From Bacteroidales bacterium (GTDB lineage Bacteria > Bacteroidota > Bacteroidia > Bacteroidales > G3-4614): 64,000 bases of DNA. Below, piece after piece: positions 1-8,840 of this stretch (positions within the stretch are counted from its first letter, which is position 1; the number at the start of each line of letters is the position of its first letter). The notes beneath the pieces are model-generated. The model was not told the origin of the DNA. It ran no database searches and worked only from the letters and a program-made list of their open reading frames with translations. The stretch is taken from NCBI GenBank assembly GCA_017559955.1, contig JAFYPQ010000030.1, positions 1 through 64,000 of the forward strand, given 5' to 3'. Position numbers and translations under genes: made by a program.

Positions 1-683
1 CTATTTGAGGGGTCTATAGCTATTGCATATTCAATAGCATCAAAAGCTTTATCGGTCTCAGACAGATAAATATACAACTCTATTGCTTTTATCCAATCGA
101 GATATGAGTATGGGTCTAAATCAAGAATTTTCTCCACAACCTTTAGTTGCCATTGAAACTCTGATTCCTCTTCAAGAATTTTCATAAATTCTCTCAAGAC
201 ACTCAGTTTTTGAGGATAAGGCAACCTTTCTACCGCATTATATATCGACAAGAACAAGTCCGAATATAATTTATAATCGGCACATAAATCTATCACATTA
301 AGAATATGCTCAGCTTGCAAACTATTATCATCCAAGAGTTCCTTTATTATTGCTATTGCCTCATCAACTTCTCCTGAAATCAAACGCAATTCGGCTCTTA
401 TCGATTGTGCCTCTTCTGTTTTATCAGTAACTACAGAAATAATATTCTCAGCATCTTCTATTTGTCCTGTAATTAAAAGATAATACGCTTTTCTTGTAAG
501 CAACTCTTCCGACATCGGATGATACTTTAGACCTGTTTCTATTGCCTTTATAGCATCAGATAGCATTGAAGCCATCTCGTACTCCAATGCTATCTCTTCG
601 TATGCTTCTGTATCGAACCACTCTCCTCTCTCTCCGTGCAACATACTCTCATATCGCAACAACAAATCAGATTTTTTTTTCAT
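1..683 (-). CDS. TPR-repeat protein, 3' end cut by the window edge
   Basis: An open frame of 227 complete codons runs from an ATG at 683 to the left edge with no stop, so the C-terminus lies outside the window. No signal peptide is visible; the N-terminus is a short lysine run. The chain is acidic and alpha-helical with repeated pairs of helices spaced about 34 residues apart (for example an A-A-Y-Y-L-L-x-x-G pattern and I-D-P-S-N at the visible end), which is typical of tetratricopeptide repeats. It starts 44 bp after the glnS stop on the same strand and is probably co-transcribed with it. Nine A's directly follow the ATG, a spot prone to indels. TPR proteins usually scaffold protein contacts; the partner here is unknown. 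Confidence 0.75.
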   Translation of the reverse strand, partial: MKKKSDLLLRYESMLHGERGEWFDTEAYEEIALEYEMASMLSDAIKAIETGLKYHPMSEELLTRKAYYLLITGQIEDAENIISVVTDKTEEAQSIRAELRLISGEVDEAIAIIKELLDDNSLQAEHILNVIDLCADYKLYSDLFLSIYNAVERLPYPQKLSVLREFMKILEEESEFQWQLKVVEKILDLDPYSYLDWIKAIELYIYLSETDKAFDAIEYAIAIDPSN

Positions 684-727
684 ATTTTAAAGAGGCAAGC
701 AGTTCTACTAAAAAATCTTATATGCTT

Positions 728-2419
728 TTATGCTTTATAACCGTCTTTCAACGATACTGTTCGGTTAAATACTAATTTACCTGAGCAAGAATCTTTATCT
801 ACAGTAAAGTATCCTATGCGTTGGAACTGGTATCTGTCTCCGATTTGTGCTGTTTCAGCAAGATATTGCTCGGCATATCCCTTAACAATTACCAATGATT
901 CGGGATTAAGCAATTCTCTGAAATCTTTTTCTTTCTCCTCTGCAGGATTTTCAACTGTAAACAAGCGGTCGTATAATCTAACCTCTATTTCTTGATTATA
1001 TTGAGCCGATACCCAATGCAGTGTTCCTTTTACTTTGCGGGCACTTTCTGGCATTCCGCTTCGTGTTGCAGGGTCGTATTCACAGTAAACCTCCTCAAGA
1101 TTGCCATCAGCATCATATTTACATCCTGTACACATAACTATATATGCTCCTTTAAGACGGACCTCTTTTCCGGGAGTCATACGGAAGAATTTTTTAGGGG
1201 CATCTTCCATAAAATCCTCACGTTCTATATAAAGTTCACGAGTGAATGGCATTTTATGAGTACCTGAATTCTCTTGTTCAGGATTATTTTCCATATCAAC
1301 ATACTCAACTTCTCCTTCGGGATAGTTGGTTATGATAAGTTTAACTGGGTTTATTACAGCTGATACACGAGTTGCATTTTTATTCAAATCCTCTCTAATG
1401 CTGTGTTCCAATAACGAAACGCTAATCAAACCATCATATTTTGTATATCCTATTTTATCTACAAAACTACGGATTGATTCAGGGGTATATCCTCTACGAC
1501 GCAAACCACATATAGTTGGCATACGAGGATCATCCCATCCTCGCACCAATCCCTCTTGCACTAATTGCAATAGTTTACGTTTGCTCATAACTGTATATGT
1601 TAAGTTCAAACGGTTAAACTCCATTTGGCGAGGACGGTATGTTTCGTCAGCAATGCGATCGATAAACCAATTATATAATGGACGGTGTACCTCAAATTCC
1701 AATGTACAGATTGAATGTGTTACTCCTTCGAAAAAGTCGGATTGCCCGTGAGCATAATCATACATAGGATATACATTCCAAGTAGTTCCTGTACGATGGT
1801 GAGGATGTTTGATTATTCGATACATAATAGGATCACGGAAGTGCATATTTGGCGATGCCATATCTATTTTTGCACGCAACACCATACTACCCTCCTCAAA
1901 CTCTCCTTTATTCATCCTTTCAAAAAGGTCGAGTGTCTCCTCTATGGGTCTATCACGGAAAGGAGATGGAGTTCCAGGTTGTGTAGGAGTGCCTTTTTGT
2001 GCAGCAATTTGCTCAGCCGATTGTTCATCAACATATGCGTACCCCTCTTTTATTAAGCGAATTGCTAAATCCCATAATTTTTGGAAATAATCAGAGGCAT
2101 AATACAATCGATCTTCCCAATCAAAACCGAGCCATTTAATATCCTCCATTATTGCATCGACATACTCGGTATCCTCTTTGGCAGGATTGGTATCGTCAAA
2201 ACGCAAATTACAAGTACCTCCAAATTTTTGAGCAATACCAAAATCCATACAAATAGCTTTGGCGTGTCCTATATGAAGATACCCGTTTGGCTCGGGCGGG
2301 AAACGAGTATTTAATCTACCTCCGTTTTTACCTGCTGCCAAATCTTCCATAACAGCTTGCTCTATAAAATTCAAGCTTTTAGCTTTACCTTCCTCAATAG
2401 GTTCAATTGTAGTTGTCAT
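728..2419 (-). CDS. glnS: Glutamine--tRNA ligase
   Basis: Class I aminoacyl-tRNA synthetase of 563 residues that charges tRNA-Gln with glutamine in the cytoplasm; the E. coli enzyme is 554 residues. The N-terminus carries the class I signature P-P-E-P-N-G-Y-L-H-I-G-H-A-K at about 41-54, with HIGH at 49-52. A KMSKS-equivalent V-M-S-K-R-K lies near 276-281, and the GlnRS-type beta-barrel anticodon-binding region fills the last 200 residues. The GlnRS-specific run of R-F-D-D-T-N-P near 73 separates it from glutamate ligases by context, though GluRS2-type enzymes share it. ATG at 2419 is preceded by a good -7 box 32 nt upstream. A TPR gene follows after 44 bp. Confidence 0.97.
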   Translation of the reverse strand: MTTTIEPIEEGKAKSLNFIEQAVMEDLAAGKNGGRLNTRFPPEPNGYLHIGHAKAICMDFGIAQKFGGTCNLRFDDTNPAKEDTEYVDAIMEDIKWLGFDWEDRLYYASDYFQKLWDLAIRLIKEGYAYVDEQSAEQIAAQKGTPTQPGTPSPFRDRPIEETLDLFERMNKGEFEEGSMVLRAKIDMASPNMHFRDPIMYRIIKHPHHRTGTTWNVYPMYDYAHGQSDFFEGVTHSICTLEFEVHRPLYNWFIDRIADETYRPRQMEFNRLNLTYTVMSKRKLLQLVQEGLVRGWDDPRMPTICGLRRRGYTPESIRSFVDKIGYTKYDGLISVSLLEHSIREDLNKNATRVSAVINPVKLIITNYPEGEVEYVDMENNPEQENSGTHKMPFTRELYIEREDFMEDAPKKFFRMTPGKEVRLKGAYIVMCTGCKYDADGNLEEVYCEYDPATRSGMPESARKVKGTLHWVSAQYNQEIEVRLYDRLFTVENPAEEKEKDFRELLNPESLVIVKGYAEQYLAETAQIGDRYQFQRIGYFTVDKDSCSGKLVFNRTVSLKDGYKA

Positions 2420-2451
2420 ATATAGTGTGAAATCTTTATTTTCTAAGTTTG

Positions 2452-2459
2452 CAAAGTTA
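2452..2459 (-). promoter_or_regulatory. glnS -7 promoter box
   Basis: Read on the minus strand this is TAACTTTG, a full match to the Bacteroidota -7 consensus TAnnTTTG. It predicts a leader of about 28 nt before the glnS ATG at 2419. No clear TTTG is present at -33. Confidence 0.55.
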
Positions 2460-2679
2460 GATAAAATTTTCGAAAAAAATTATTCCTCAAAAGGCAAAAT
2501 TTAATAGAAATCAGATAATCCTGAATTTATTATTGAGTTTTCATAAACATATAGCCTGATTATTTATTATTATCGCACCAAACAATAATAATATATTAAA
2601 ATAATTTTAGCGGTAACGCTATTGCTATAATTTTATTTGGCAATCTTTATCACATCCTTTTTTATACTTTATGTCCACT

Positions 2680-2694
2680 TACTTCTAAGAAGTA
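2680..2694. promoter_or_regulatory. Perfect 7-bp palindrome upstream of mutS2, possible operator
   Basis: TACTTCT-A-AGAAGTA is a perfect inverted repeat with a one-base centre, ending about 31 bp before the mutS2 -7 box. That places it directly upstream of the -33 region. The symmetry suits a dimeric regulator, but one short palindrome in AT-rich DNA may be chance. Confidence 0.3.
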
Positions 2695-2725
2695 GATAAC
2701 GTTTTTATTATAGAAATAAAATAAC

Positions 2726-2733
2726 TATCTTCG
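2726..2733 (+). promoter_or_regulatory. mutS2 -7 promoter box
   Basis: TATCTTCG fits the TAnnTTTG consensus in its TTCG variant, which recurs before several genes of this window. It lies 29 nt before the GTG start of mutS2 and predicts a leader of about 25 nt. Confidence 0.5.
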
Positions 2734-2762
2734 CATTAAATTTCTATTAAAATCTATCAGAA

Positions 2763-5231
2763 GTGATTTACCCCAATAATTTTGAACAGAAGATAGGATT
2801 TGATAAAATCCGAAATAAAATAAAAGAACTTTGCCTTTCTCCTCTTGGACAAGAGGCTACAGATAAAATTACATTCTCGACCAACTACAATAATATTATA
2901 AAAATGGTCGAAGAGTGTAACGAATTTTTATCGATTATTGAAAGCGAGAAAGATTTCCCATGCGACCACTTCTACGACGTAAGAGTTGCTCTCAAAAGAT
3001 TAAAAGTCGTTGGTACATATATAGACACCAATGAACTTTTTGATCTTCGTCGTTCGCTTGCTTCAATAATTAATATTATCAATTTCCTTCGCACAGGAGA
3101 AGATGAAGAAAGAATTCAATATCCAAGACTTAAATCTCTTACCGACAATATTATAACATTCCCATATATTCTTAAAGAATCAGATAGGATAATCGATAAA
3201 TTCGGACATATTAAAGATAGTGCTTCTCCTGCTCTATACGATATTAGACGGGAGATAACGAGTAAGGTTAACTCCATATCAAGAAACCTTGCAAACATTC
3301 TCCGCAAGGCTCAAGAAGAAGGTATTGTAGAGAAAGATGTTACTCCAACTATGAGAGATGGCAGATTGGTTATTCCCGTGATGCCTGCACATAAGCGGAA
3401 AATAAGAGGTATTGTTCATGATGAATCGGCAAGTGGAAAAACTGTTTTCATTGAACCTGCCGAAGTTGTTGAAGCCAATAACAGAATTAGGGAATTAGAG
3501 AGCGAAGAACGAAGAGAAATCATTAAAATTCTTACCGAATTTTCCGATAACATACGCCCCTATATCGACGATATGATATATTCATATCTGTTTATGGGAG
3601 AGATTGATTTAATCAGAGCAAAGGCTCTTTTTGCCAAATCGATTGGTGCTGTAATGCCAAAAATTGATAATTATTGTCAAATAGATTGGTATGGTGCTGT
3701 TCATCCACTACTTTTCTTGTCGTTAAAAAAACAGAGCAAAAAAGTTGTTCCGCTCGATATTACCCTTGATAAGGAGAATAGAATATTAATTATTTCAGGT
3801 CCTAACGCCGGAGGCAAATCGGTTTGCTTAAAAACCGTAGGTTTATTGCAATATATGGTTCAGTGCGGCATGCTTGTTCCAATGTTCGACAATTCAAGAG
3901 TAGGTATTTTTAATGACATCTTTATTGATATAGGCGATGAGCAATCCATTGAAGATGATCTCAGTACATACAGTTCACATCTTACAAATATGAAAAACTT
4001 TGTAAGAAACTGCAACGACAAATCAATTCTGCTAATCGACGAATTTGGAGGTGGTACCGAGCCAAGAATAGGCGGAGCCATAGCAGAGGCTCTACTTAAC
4101 AGATTTAATGCAAAAAAATCCTTTGGAGTTATTACAACGCACTATCAAAATCTTAAACAATTTGCCGAGGATAATGCAGGTATAATTAACGGAGCCATGC
4201 TATATGACCGTCATATGATGCAACCTTTGTTTAAATTATCTATTGGAAACCCAGGAAGTTCGTTTGCTATTGAAATTGCAAGAAAAATAGGATTGCCTGA
4301 AGATGTTATAGCCGAAGCTTCTGATATTGTCGGACAAGAGTATGTTTCAATGGACAAGTATCTGCAAGATATTGTCAGAGACAAGAGATATTGGGAACAA
4401 AAACGTCAAAATGTAAGACTATTAGAAAAACGTCTTGAAGATAGCATTGTAAGGTACGAGAAAGATATTTTAACTCTTGAAAGAGAGAGAAAAGATATTA
4501 TTAAGGGGGCAAAGGTTGAAGCATCGAACATATTGAGCGAGACAAACGCTAAAATAGAAAACACTATACGACAAATCAAAGAAGCTCAAGCAGAAAAAGA
4601 ACGCACAAAGGCCATCAGAGAGGATATACGTAAGTTCAAGAGTGAAATTACGGATAAAGAGGCAATTGACGATAAACTATCAAAAAAAATTGAAAGACTA
4701 AACAAAAACTACAAGAATAAAAAAAGAGACAAAAAAGTTGTTCCTCCGACAGATGAGACTCCTTTAATTATTGGCGATGTTGTTAAATTAAAAGATGGTG
4801 GCAGTGTTGCCGGTGAAATTTCAGAAATAAACGGCAAAAATGCAACCGTTGTGTTTGGAGCCATCAAGAGTGTCGTAAAAATCGACAAACTTGAAAGAGC
4901 TAACCGTTCTCAACTCAAAAAACAGAATACCAAAACACAATATTTCAGTTCATCCACTACCGATATGATACGGAACAAGCAACTCTCTTTCAGTAGCGAG
5001 TTGGATGTAAGAGGATTAAGAGGAGATGAAGCTATTGAAAGTGTTGCAGCATTTATTGATACAGCAATTCTTTCGGGTTATTCAAATCTGAGAATATTGC
5101 ACGGAACAGGCAATGGTATTTTGCAACAATTAATAAGAAGTTACCTAAAAAAAATTCCTGCAATTAAAAGTTTCAGAGAAGAAGATGTTCAACTTGGAGG
5201 AGCCGGCATTACCGTTGTTGAACTCTATTAG
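2763..5231 (+). CDS. mutS2: MutS2 family ATPase/nuclease with Smr domain
   Basis: This 822-residue protein has the MutS2 layout: helical core and clamp (about 1-320), ABC-type ATPase (about 330-520), a long coiled coil rich in K, E and R (about 520-640) and a C-terminal Smr domain (about 740-822). Walker A G-P-N-A-G-G-K-S lies near 346 and Walker B L-L-I-D-E-F-G-G-G near 420. The Smr motifs L-D-V-R-G near 746 and H-G-T-G-N-G near 779 are present. The family acts on branched DNA to suppress recombination, or on collided ribosomes in some bacteria; it is not part of classical mismatch repair. Translation begins at GTG: the in-frame codons upstream reach a stop 5 codons earlier, and M-I-Y-P-x-N-F-E-Q-K is the family's usual N-terminus. 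Confidence 0.95.
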   Translation: MIYPNNFEQKIGFDKIRNKIKELCLSPLGQEATDKITFSTNYNNIIKMVEECNEFLSIIESEKDFPCDHFYDVRVALKRLKVVGTYIDTNELFDLRRSLASIINIINFLRTGEDEERIQYPRLKSLTDNIITFPYILKESDRIIDKFGHIKDSASPALYDIRREITSKVNSISRNLANILRKAQEEGIVEKDVTPTMRDGRLVIPVMPAHKRKIRGIVHDESASGKTVFIEPAEVVEANNRIRELESEERREIIKILTEFSDNIRPYIDDMIYSYLFMGEIDLIRAKALFAKSIGAVMPKIDNYCQIDWYGAVHPLLFLSLKKQSKKVVPLDITLDKENRILIISGPNAGGKSVCLKTVGLLQYMVQCGMLVPMFDNSRVGIFNDIFIDIGDEQSIEDDLSTYSSHLTNMKNFVRNCNDKSILLIDEFGGGTEPRIGGAIAEALLNRFNAKKSFGVITTHYQNLKQFAEDNAGIINGAMLYDRHMMQPLFKLSIGNPGSSFAIEIARKIGLPEDVIAEASDIVGQEYVSMDKYLQDIVRDKRYWEQKRQNVRLLEKRLEDSIVRYEKDILTLERERKDIIKGAKVEASNILSETNAKIENTIRQIKEAQAEKERTKAIREDIRKFKSEITDKEAIDDKLSKKIERLNKNYKNKKRDKKVVPPTDETPLIIGDVVKLKDGGSVAGEISEINGKNATVVFGAIKSVVKIDKLERANRSQLKKQNTKTQYFSSSTTDMIRNKQLSFSSELDVRGLRGDEAIESVAAFIDTAILSGYSNLRILHGTGNGILQQLIRSYLKKIPAIKSFREEDVQLGGAGITVVELY

Positions 5232-5276
5232 TCAAAGTGGCAGAATTTAAAGACAATATTTTTTTGTTTTATTAAT

Positions 5277-5456
5277 ATGAGAAAAAGAAAATTTACTCCA
5301 TTCAACATAATTTGCCTCATTGCATTATGGTTGATACTGTGTTTTTTTGTAATAAAAGGCAACGAGATAAACGGACCTATAATTTTCGCCATAATAGCAT
5401 CAGGGATAATAGTTTTTGTTCCTATATACAAATCATTTAGAAAAAATGATAAATAA
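5277..5456 (+). CDS. Small two-helix membrane protein of unknown function
   Basis: A 59-codon frame starts with ATG 45 bp after the mutS2 stop. It encodes a basic N-terminus (M-R-K-R-K), a hydrophobic segment at about 10-26, a short polar turn K-G-N-E-I-N-G-P at 27-34, a second hydrophobic segment at about 35-51 and a basic tail ending K-N-D-K. This is a classic hairpin of two membrane helices with positive, presumably cytoplasmic, ends. I do not recognise a family. The clean amphipathic design, in an AT-rich context where random frames rarely look this orderly, argues that it is real. It is likely read from the mutS2 transcript. Confidence 0.6.
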   Translation: MRKRKFTPFNIICLIALWLILCFFVIKGNEINGPIIFAIIASGIIVFVPIYKSFRKNDK

Positions 5457-5539
5457 TACTTTGTATCGGATTTGAAATAGATACGAAATATTTTGGTATG
5501 ATTTTAATGTTAAAATTTTTCTAAATGGACAAAATAAGG

Positions 5540-5547
5540 TATTTTTG
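5540..5547 (+). promoter_or_regulatory. dxs -7 promoter box
   Basis: TATTTTTG matches TAnnTTTG and lies 45 nt before the dxs ATG. No good -33 TTTG is at the right distance, so it is supported by one element only. Confidence 0.45.
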
Positions 5548-5592
5548 CATTATATATATAGTTATAGTTCGAGAAATCGGACATAAAAAGAT

Positions 5593-7479
5593 ATGAGCAA
5601 AACAACAGAAAACATATTACAAACCATATACTCTCCAGAGGATTTGAAAAAGGTAAATATCAACGATTTACCTCAATTATGTAAAGAGATAAGAGAGTAT
5701 ATGCTTAATATTCTTTCAAAGCATCCCGGGCACTTAGCTTCGAGTTTGGGGGCTGTTGAATTAACCGTTGCTATTCACTATGTTTTTAATACGCCTTATG
5801 ATAGAGTTGTTTGGGATGTAGGACATCAAGCATACGTTCATAAAATTTTAACAGAACGCAAAACTCAATTTGAGACAATTCGTCAATTCAACGGATTAAG
5901 TGGATTCCCCACCCCTTCGGAGAGTGAATATGACACATTTACTGCAGGACACGCTTCAAATTCTATCTCTGCAGCATTAGGAATGTCTGTTGCGGCAAAC
6001 TTAAACAACGAAGAGCGTAAAGTCGTTGCTGTAATTGGAGATGCTGCTATTTCGGGAGGTTTGGCGTTTGAAGGATTAAACAATGCTTCGTCAAGCCCCA
6101 ATGACCTTCTTATTATATTAAACGATAACGATATGGCTATTGACCATAACGTTGGTGCTTTAAACAAATACTTGGTAAAAATCACCACATCTCCAAGATA
6201 TAACAGGTTTAGATATAATGCCTACTCATTTTTACGCAAACACAAAATTATTAGAGATAATCACAAAGGCATTTTTACCAGATTTACCAATAGCATAAAA
6301 TCATTAATAAGCCGTCAACAAAACATTTTTGAAGGTTTAAATATCAGATACTTCGGCCCTATTGACGGGCATGACACCAAGAGCATTATTAAGGTTCTTT
6401 CTGATATAAAAAAAATAAAAGGACCAAAACTTCTGCATCTAAAAACCATAAAAGGCAAAGGTTATCTGCCTGCTGAACAAGATGTAACTACATGGCATGC
6501 CCCGGGCAAATTTAATGTCGATACAGGAGAAAGAGTTGTAGGCAGCAATCCTATGGTTCGCTATCAAGATGTTTTTGGGGAAACATTAGTTGAGTTAGCT
6601 GAAGAAGATGAGAAAATCGTAGGAATAACTCCAGCAATGCCCTCCGGTTGTTCAATGAATTTAATGAGGGATAAATTCCCCAATAGATTTTTTGATGTGG
6701 GTATAGCAGAAGAACATGCCGTTACATTTTCGGGAGGTCTTGCAAAAGAGGGTTTAAAGCCATTTTGCAATATATATTCATCTTTTTTACAAAGGGCTTT
6801 TGATGAAATTATTCACGACGTGGCAATTCAAAATCTTCCTGTTGTTTTTTGTATAGATCGTGCAGGAATTGTTGGAGAAGATGGTGTTACTCATCACGGA
6901 AGTTTAGATATTGCATATCTGCGTTGCATACCAAATATGATAATTTCGGCACCAATGAATGAACACTATTTAAGGCATTTAATGTTTACCGCTGCAAATA
7001 ACCAAACCTCTCCTTTCTCTATAAGATACCCAAGAGGCAATGGTAATATTGCAGAGTGGAAATGCGAACCAAAAGTTTTAGAAATTGGCAAAGGAAGGAA
7101 AATATGCGACGGCAAAAATATTGCCATACTAAGCATTGGAACCATTGGAAATGAAGCTTTAAAAGCTATTGAACAAGCTAAAAATGATGGTATTGATGTT
7201 GCTTTGTACGATATGATTTTTGTCAAGCCAATTGATATGGATATTTTAACCTCCGTAGCAAAAGAATACGACAAAGTAATAACAATTGAGGACGGAACCA
7301 TAAACGGAGGCTTTGGCAGTGCCGTTTCTGAAATATTTTCTAAAAACGGCTATAATGGTAAAATAAAAATGATAGGAATACCCGACAAGTTTATTACCCA
7401 TGGTAAACCTTCGGAACTATATAATATATGCAATATGGATAGCAATGGTATATACGATGCCATTGTTGGCAAGTGGTAA
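5593..7479 (+). CDS. dxs: 1-deoxy-D-xylulose-5-phosphate synthase
   Basis: Thiamine-diphosphate enzyme of 628 residues that joins pyruvate and glyceraldehyde 3-phosphate in the first step of the MEP isoprenoid pathway. The N-terminal half has the transketolase-like TPP site: [10 protein letters not shown] near 43-52, V-W-D-V-G-H-Q-A-Y near 75-83 and the G-D-A-x-(28)-N type Mg/TPP motif with G-D-A-A-I-S-G-G near 149. The pyrimidine-binding domain includes [10 protein letters not shown] near 370, and [15 protein letters not shown] near 420. Length equals the family norm. trkA follows after 20 bp. DXS uses TPP, and thiamine-related genes lie at 33-34 kb. Confidence 0.97.
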   Translation: MSKTTENILQTIYSPEDLKKVNINDLPQLCKEIREYMLNILSKHPGHLASSLGAVELTVAIHYVFNTPYDRVVWDVGHQAYVHKILTERKTQFETIRQFNGLSGFPTPSESEYDTFTAGHASNSISAALGMSVAANLNNEERKVVAVIGDAAISGGLAFEGLNNASSSPNDLLIILNDNDMAIDHNVGALNKYLVKITTSPRYNRFRYNAYSFLRKHKIIRDNHKGIFTRFTNSIKSLISRQQNIFEGLNIRYFGPIDGHDTKSIIKVLSDIKKIKGPKLLHLKTIKGKGYLPAEQDVTTWHAPGKFNVDTGERVVGSNPMVRYQDVFGETLVELAEEDEKIVGITPAMPSGCSMNLMRDKFPNRFFDVGIAEEHAVTFSGGLAKEGLKPFCNIYSSFLQRAFDEIIHDVAIQNLPVVFCIDRAGIVGEDGVTHHGSLDIAYLRCIPNMIISAPMNEHYLRHLMFTAANNQTSPFSIRYPRGNGNIAEWKCEPKVLEIGKGRKICDGKNIAILSIGTIGNEALKAIEQAKNDGIDVALYDMIFVKPIDMDILTSVAKEYDKVITIEDGTINGGFGSAVSEIFSKNGYNGKIKMIGIPDKFITHGKPSELYNICNMDSNGIYDAIVGKW

Positions 7480-7499
7480 AATAATAATTATTCAATTTT

Positions 7500-8837
7500 A
7501 TGAAAATAGTTATTGCCGGAGCTGGAGAAGTTGGCACACATTTAGCTAAAATGCTTTCTAAAGAGAAGCAGGACATTATACTTCTTGACACAAAAGTTGA
7601 GAAATTACAATGGATTGATGCCAATTACAACCTGATGACAGTTGTTGGCGACCCTTCATCGTTTAGTGCTTTAAAAAGTGCCGAAGCCGGTAAGGCCGAT
7701 TTATTTATTGCGGTTACACCTTCTGATGACAAAAACATTACCGCATGTATGTTAGCATCAAAGTTAGGAGCCCAAAAAACCGTAGCCCGCATAGATAATT
7801 ATGAATATATGCTTGCTGAAAATCGTGCATTCTTTAAGGATATGGGTGTAGATGAATTAATTTACCCCGAGATGCTTGCTGCCGAAGAAATCCTTAATGC
7901 ACTGAAAATAACATGGGCTCGAAAATGGTTTAGCCTATGTAATGGCAAATTAATTTTAGTTAGCACAAAAATCAGAGAAAACTCATCAATAGCCAACAAC
8001 AAACTTTGGGAATTGACAAAAGAGCACAACTACTACCACGTGTCTGCAATAAAACGCAAAGACGACATTATTATCCCTCGTGGTAGCGATGAGATTTTAA
8101 TTAACGACATTGTATATTTTACGACAACTCCTGAACATCTTAACGATATTAGAGATATCACCGGTAAAAGAGATATTACAGTCGATAGTATCATAATTTT
8201 AGGAGGCAGTAGAATTGCCATACAACTTGCCCGTATTCTCCCCGACTCTATTTCAATGAAAATAATTGAACAGGATTATGAGAAGAGCTTAAAGTTAGCA
8301 GAGAGACTACCCAATGCTTATATTGTTCATGGTGATGCAAGAGAAACAGATTTATTAATTGAAGAAGGCATAAAAAACATCGATGCTTTTGTTGCATTAA
8401 GCGACAACTCAGAAACAAATATCTTATCGTGCCTTACTGCAAAGAAATTAGGAGTAAAGACAAAGACTGTTGCAGAAGTTGAAAATTTACAATTTATATC
8501 TACTGCTGAAAGTCTGGATATTGGTTCTATTATAAATAAAAAAATCATTGCCGCCAGCAAAATATATCAACTACTAATTGATACAGATATTAGCGATGCA
8601 AGATGTCTTGCCACATCTGATGCCGAAGTTGTTGAAGTTATAGTTAAAGATGGAGCTAAAATAACACGAGGGAAAATAAAAGATTTAGATATACCCAAAG
8701 GTTTGACATTGGGTGGATTGGTTAGAGATGGTGTCGGAATGATTATTAATGGAGAGACAGAAATTCAAGCTAATGACCGTGTTTTAATAATATGTATTAA
8801 TGACATATTATACAAAGTTGAAAAACTATTCGGATAA
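7500..8837 (+). CDS. trkA: Trk potassium uptake NAD-binding regulator TrkA
   Basis: Cytoplasmic peripheral subunit of 445 residues that gates the TrkH potassium channel in response to nucleotides. It is a tandem RCK protein: RCK-N (about 1-120) with a dinucleotide-binding G-A-G-E-V-G near 7-12, RCK-C (about 140-215), then a second RCK-N (about 228-345) and RCK-C (about 365-445). In the second RCK-N the glycine motif is degenerate (G-G-S-R-I-A), so that site may not bind nucleotide normally. The gene lies 20 bp after dxs and only 3 bp before trkH, a tight pair that confirms the role. Confidence 0.95.
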   Translation: MKIVIAGAGEVGTHLAKMLSKEKQDIILLDTKVEKLQWIDANYNLMTVVGDPSSFSALKSAEAGKADLFIAVTPSDDKNITACMLASKLGAQKTVARIDNYEYMLAENRAFFKDMGVDELIYPEMLAAEEILNALKITWARKWFSLCNGKLILVSTKIRENSSIANNKLWELTKEHNYYHVSAIKRKDDIIIPRGSDEILINDIVYFTTTPEHLNDIRDITGKRDITVDSIIILGGSRIAIQLARILPDSISMKIIEQDYEKSLKLAERLPNAYIVHGDARETDLLIEEGIKNIDAFVALSDNSETNILSCLTAKKLGVKTKTVAEVENLQFISTAESLDIGSIINKKIIAASKIYQLLIDTDISDARCLATSDAEVVEVIVKDGAKITRGKIKDLDIPKGLTLGGLVRDGVGMIINGETEIQANDRVLIICINDILYKVEKLFG

Positions 8838-8840
8838 TAT

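Larger units (their letters stand above)
2420..2762. other. Divergent intergenic region between glnS and mutS2
   Basis: This 343-bp AT-rich gap holds the outward-facing promoters of glnS (minus) and mutS2 (plus). It also has a perfect 7-bp inverted repeat at 2680-2694. I see no open frame with a credible start and no RNA gene. The stretch between about 2500 and 2660 shows nothing recognisable. Confidence 0.6.

Noticed and set aside
2500-2660. AT-rich stretch considered as a replication origin or RNA gene
   Set aside because: No DnaA-box cluster, no dnaA gene nearby, no stable fold apparent by eye.
5228-5431. 67-codon minus-strand open frame opposite the small membrane gene
   Set aside because: It mirrors the plus-strand frame, has no promoter or family and reads as a shadow.
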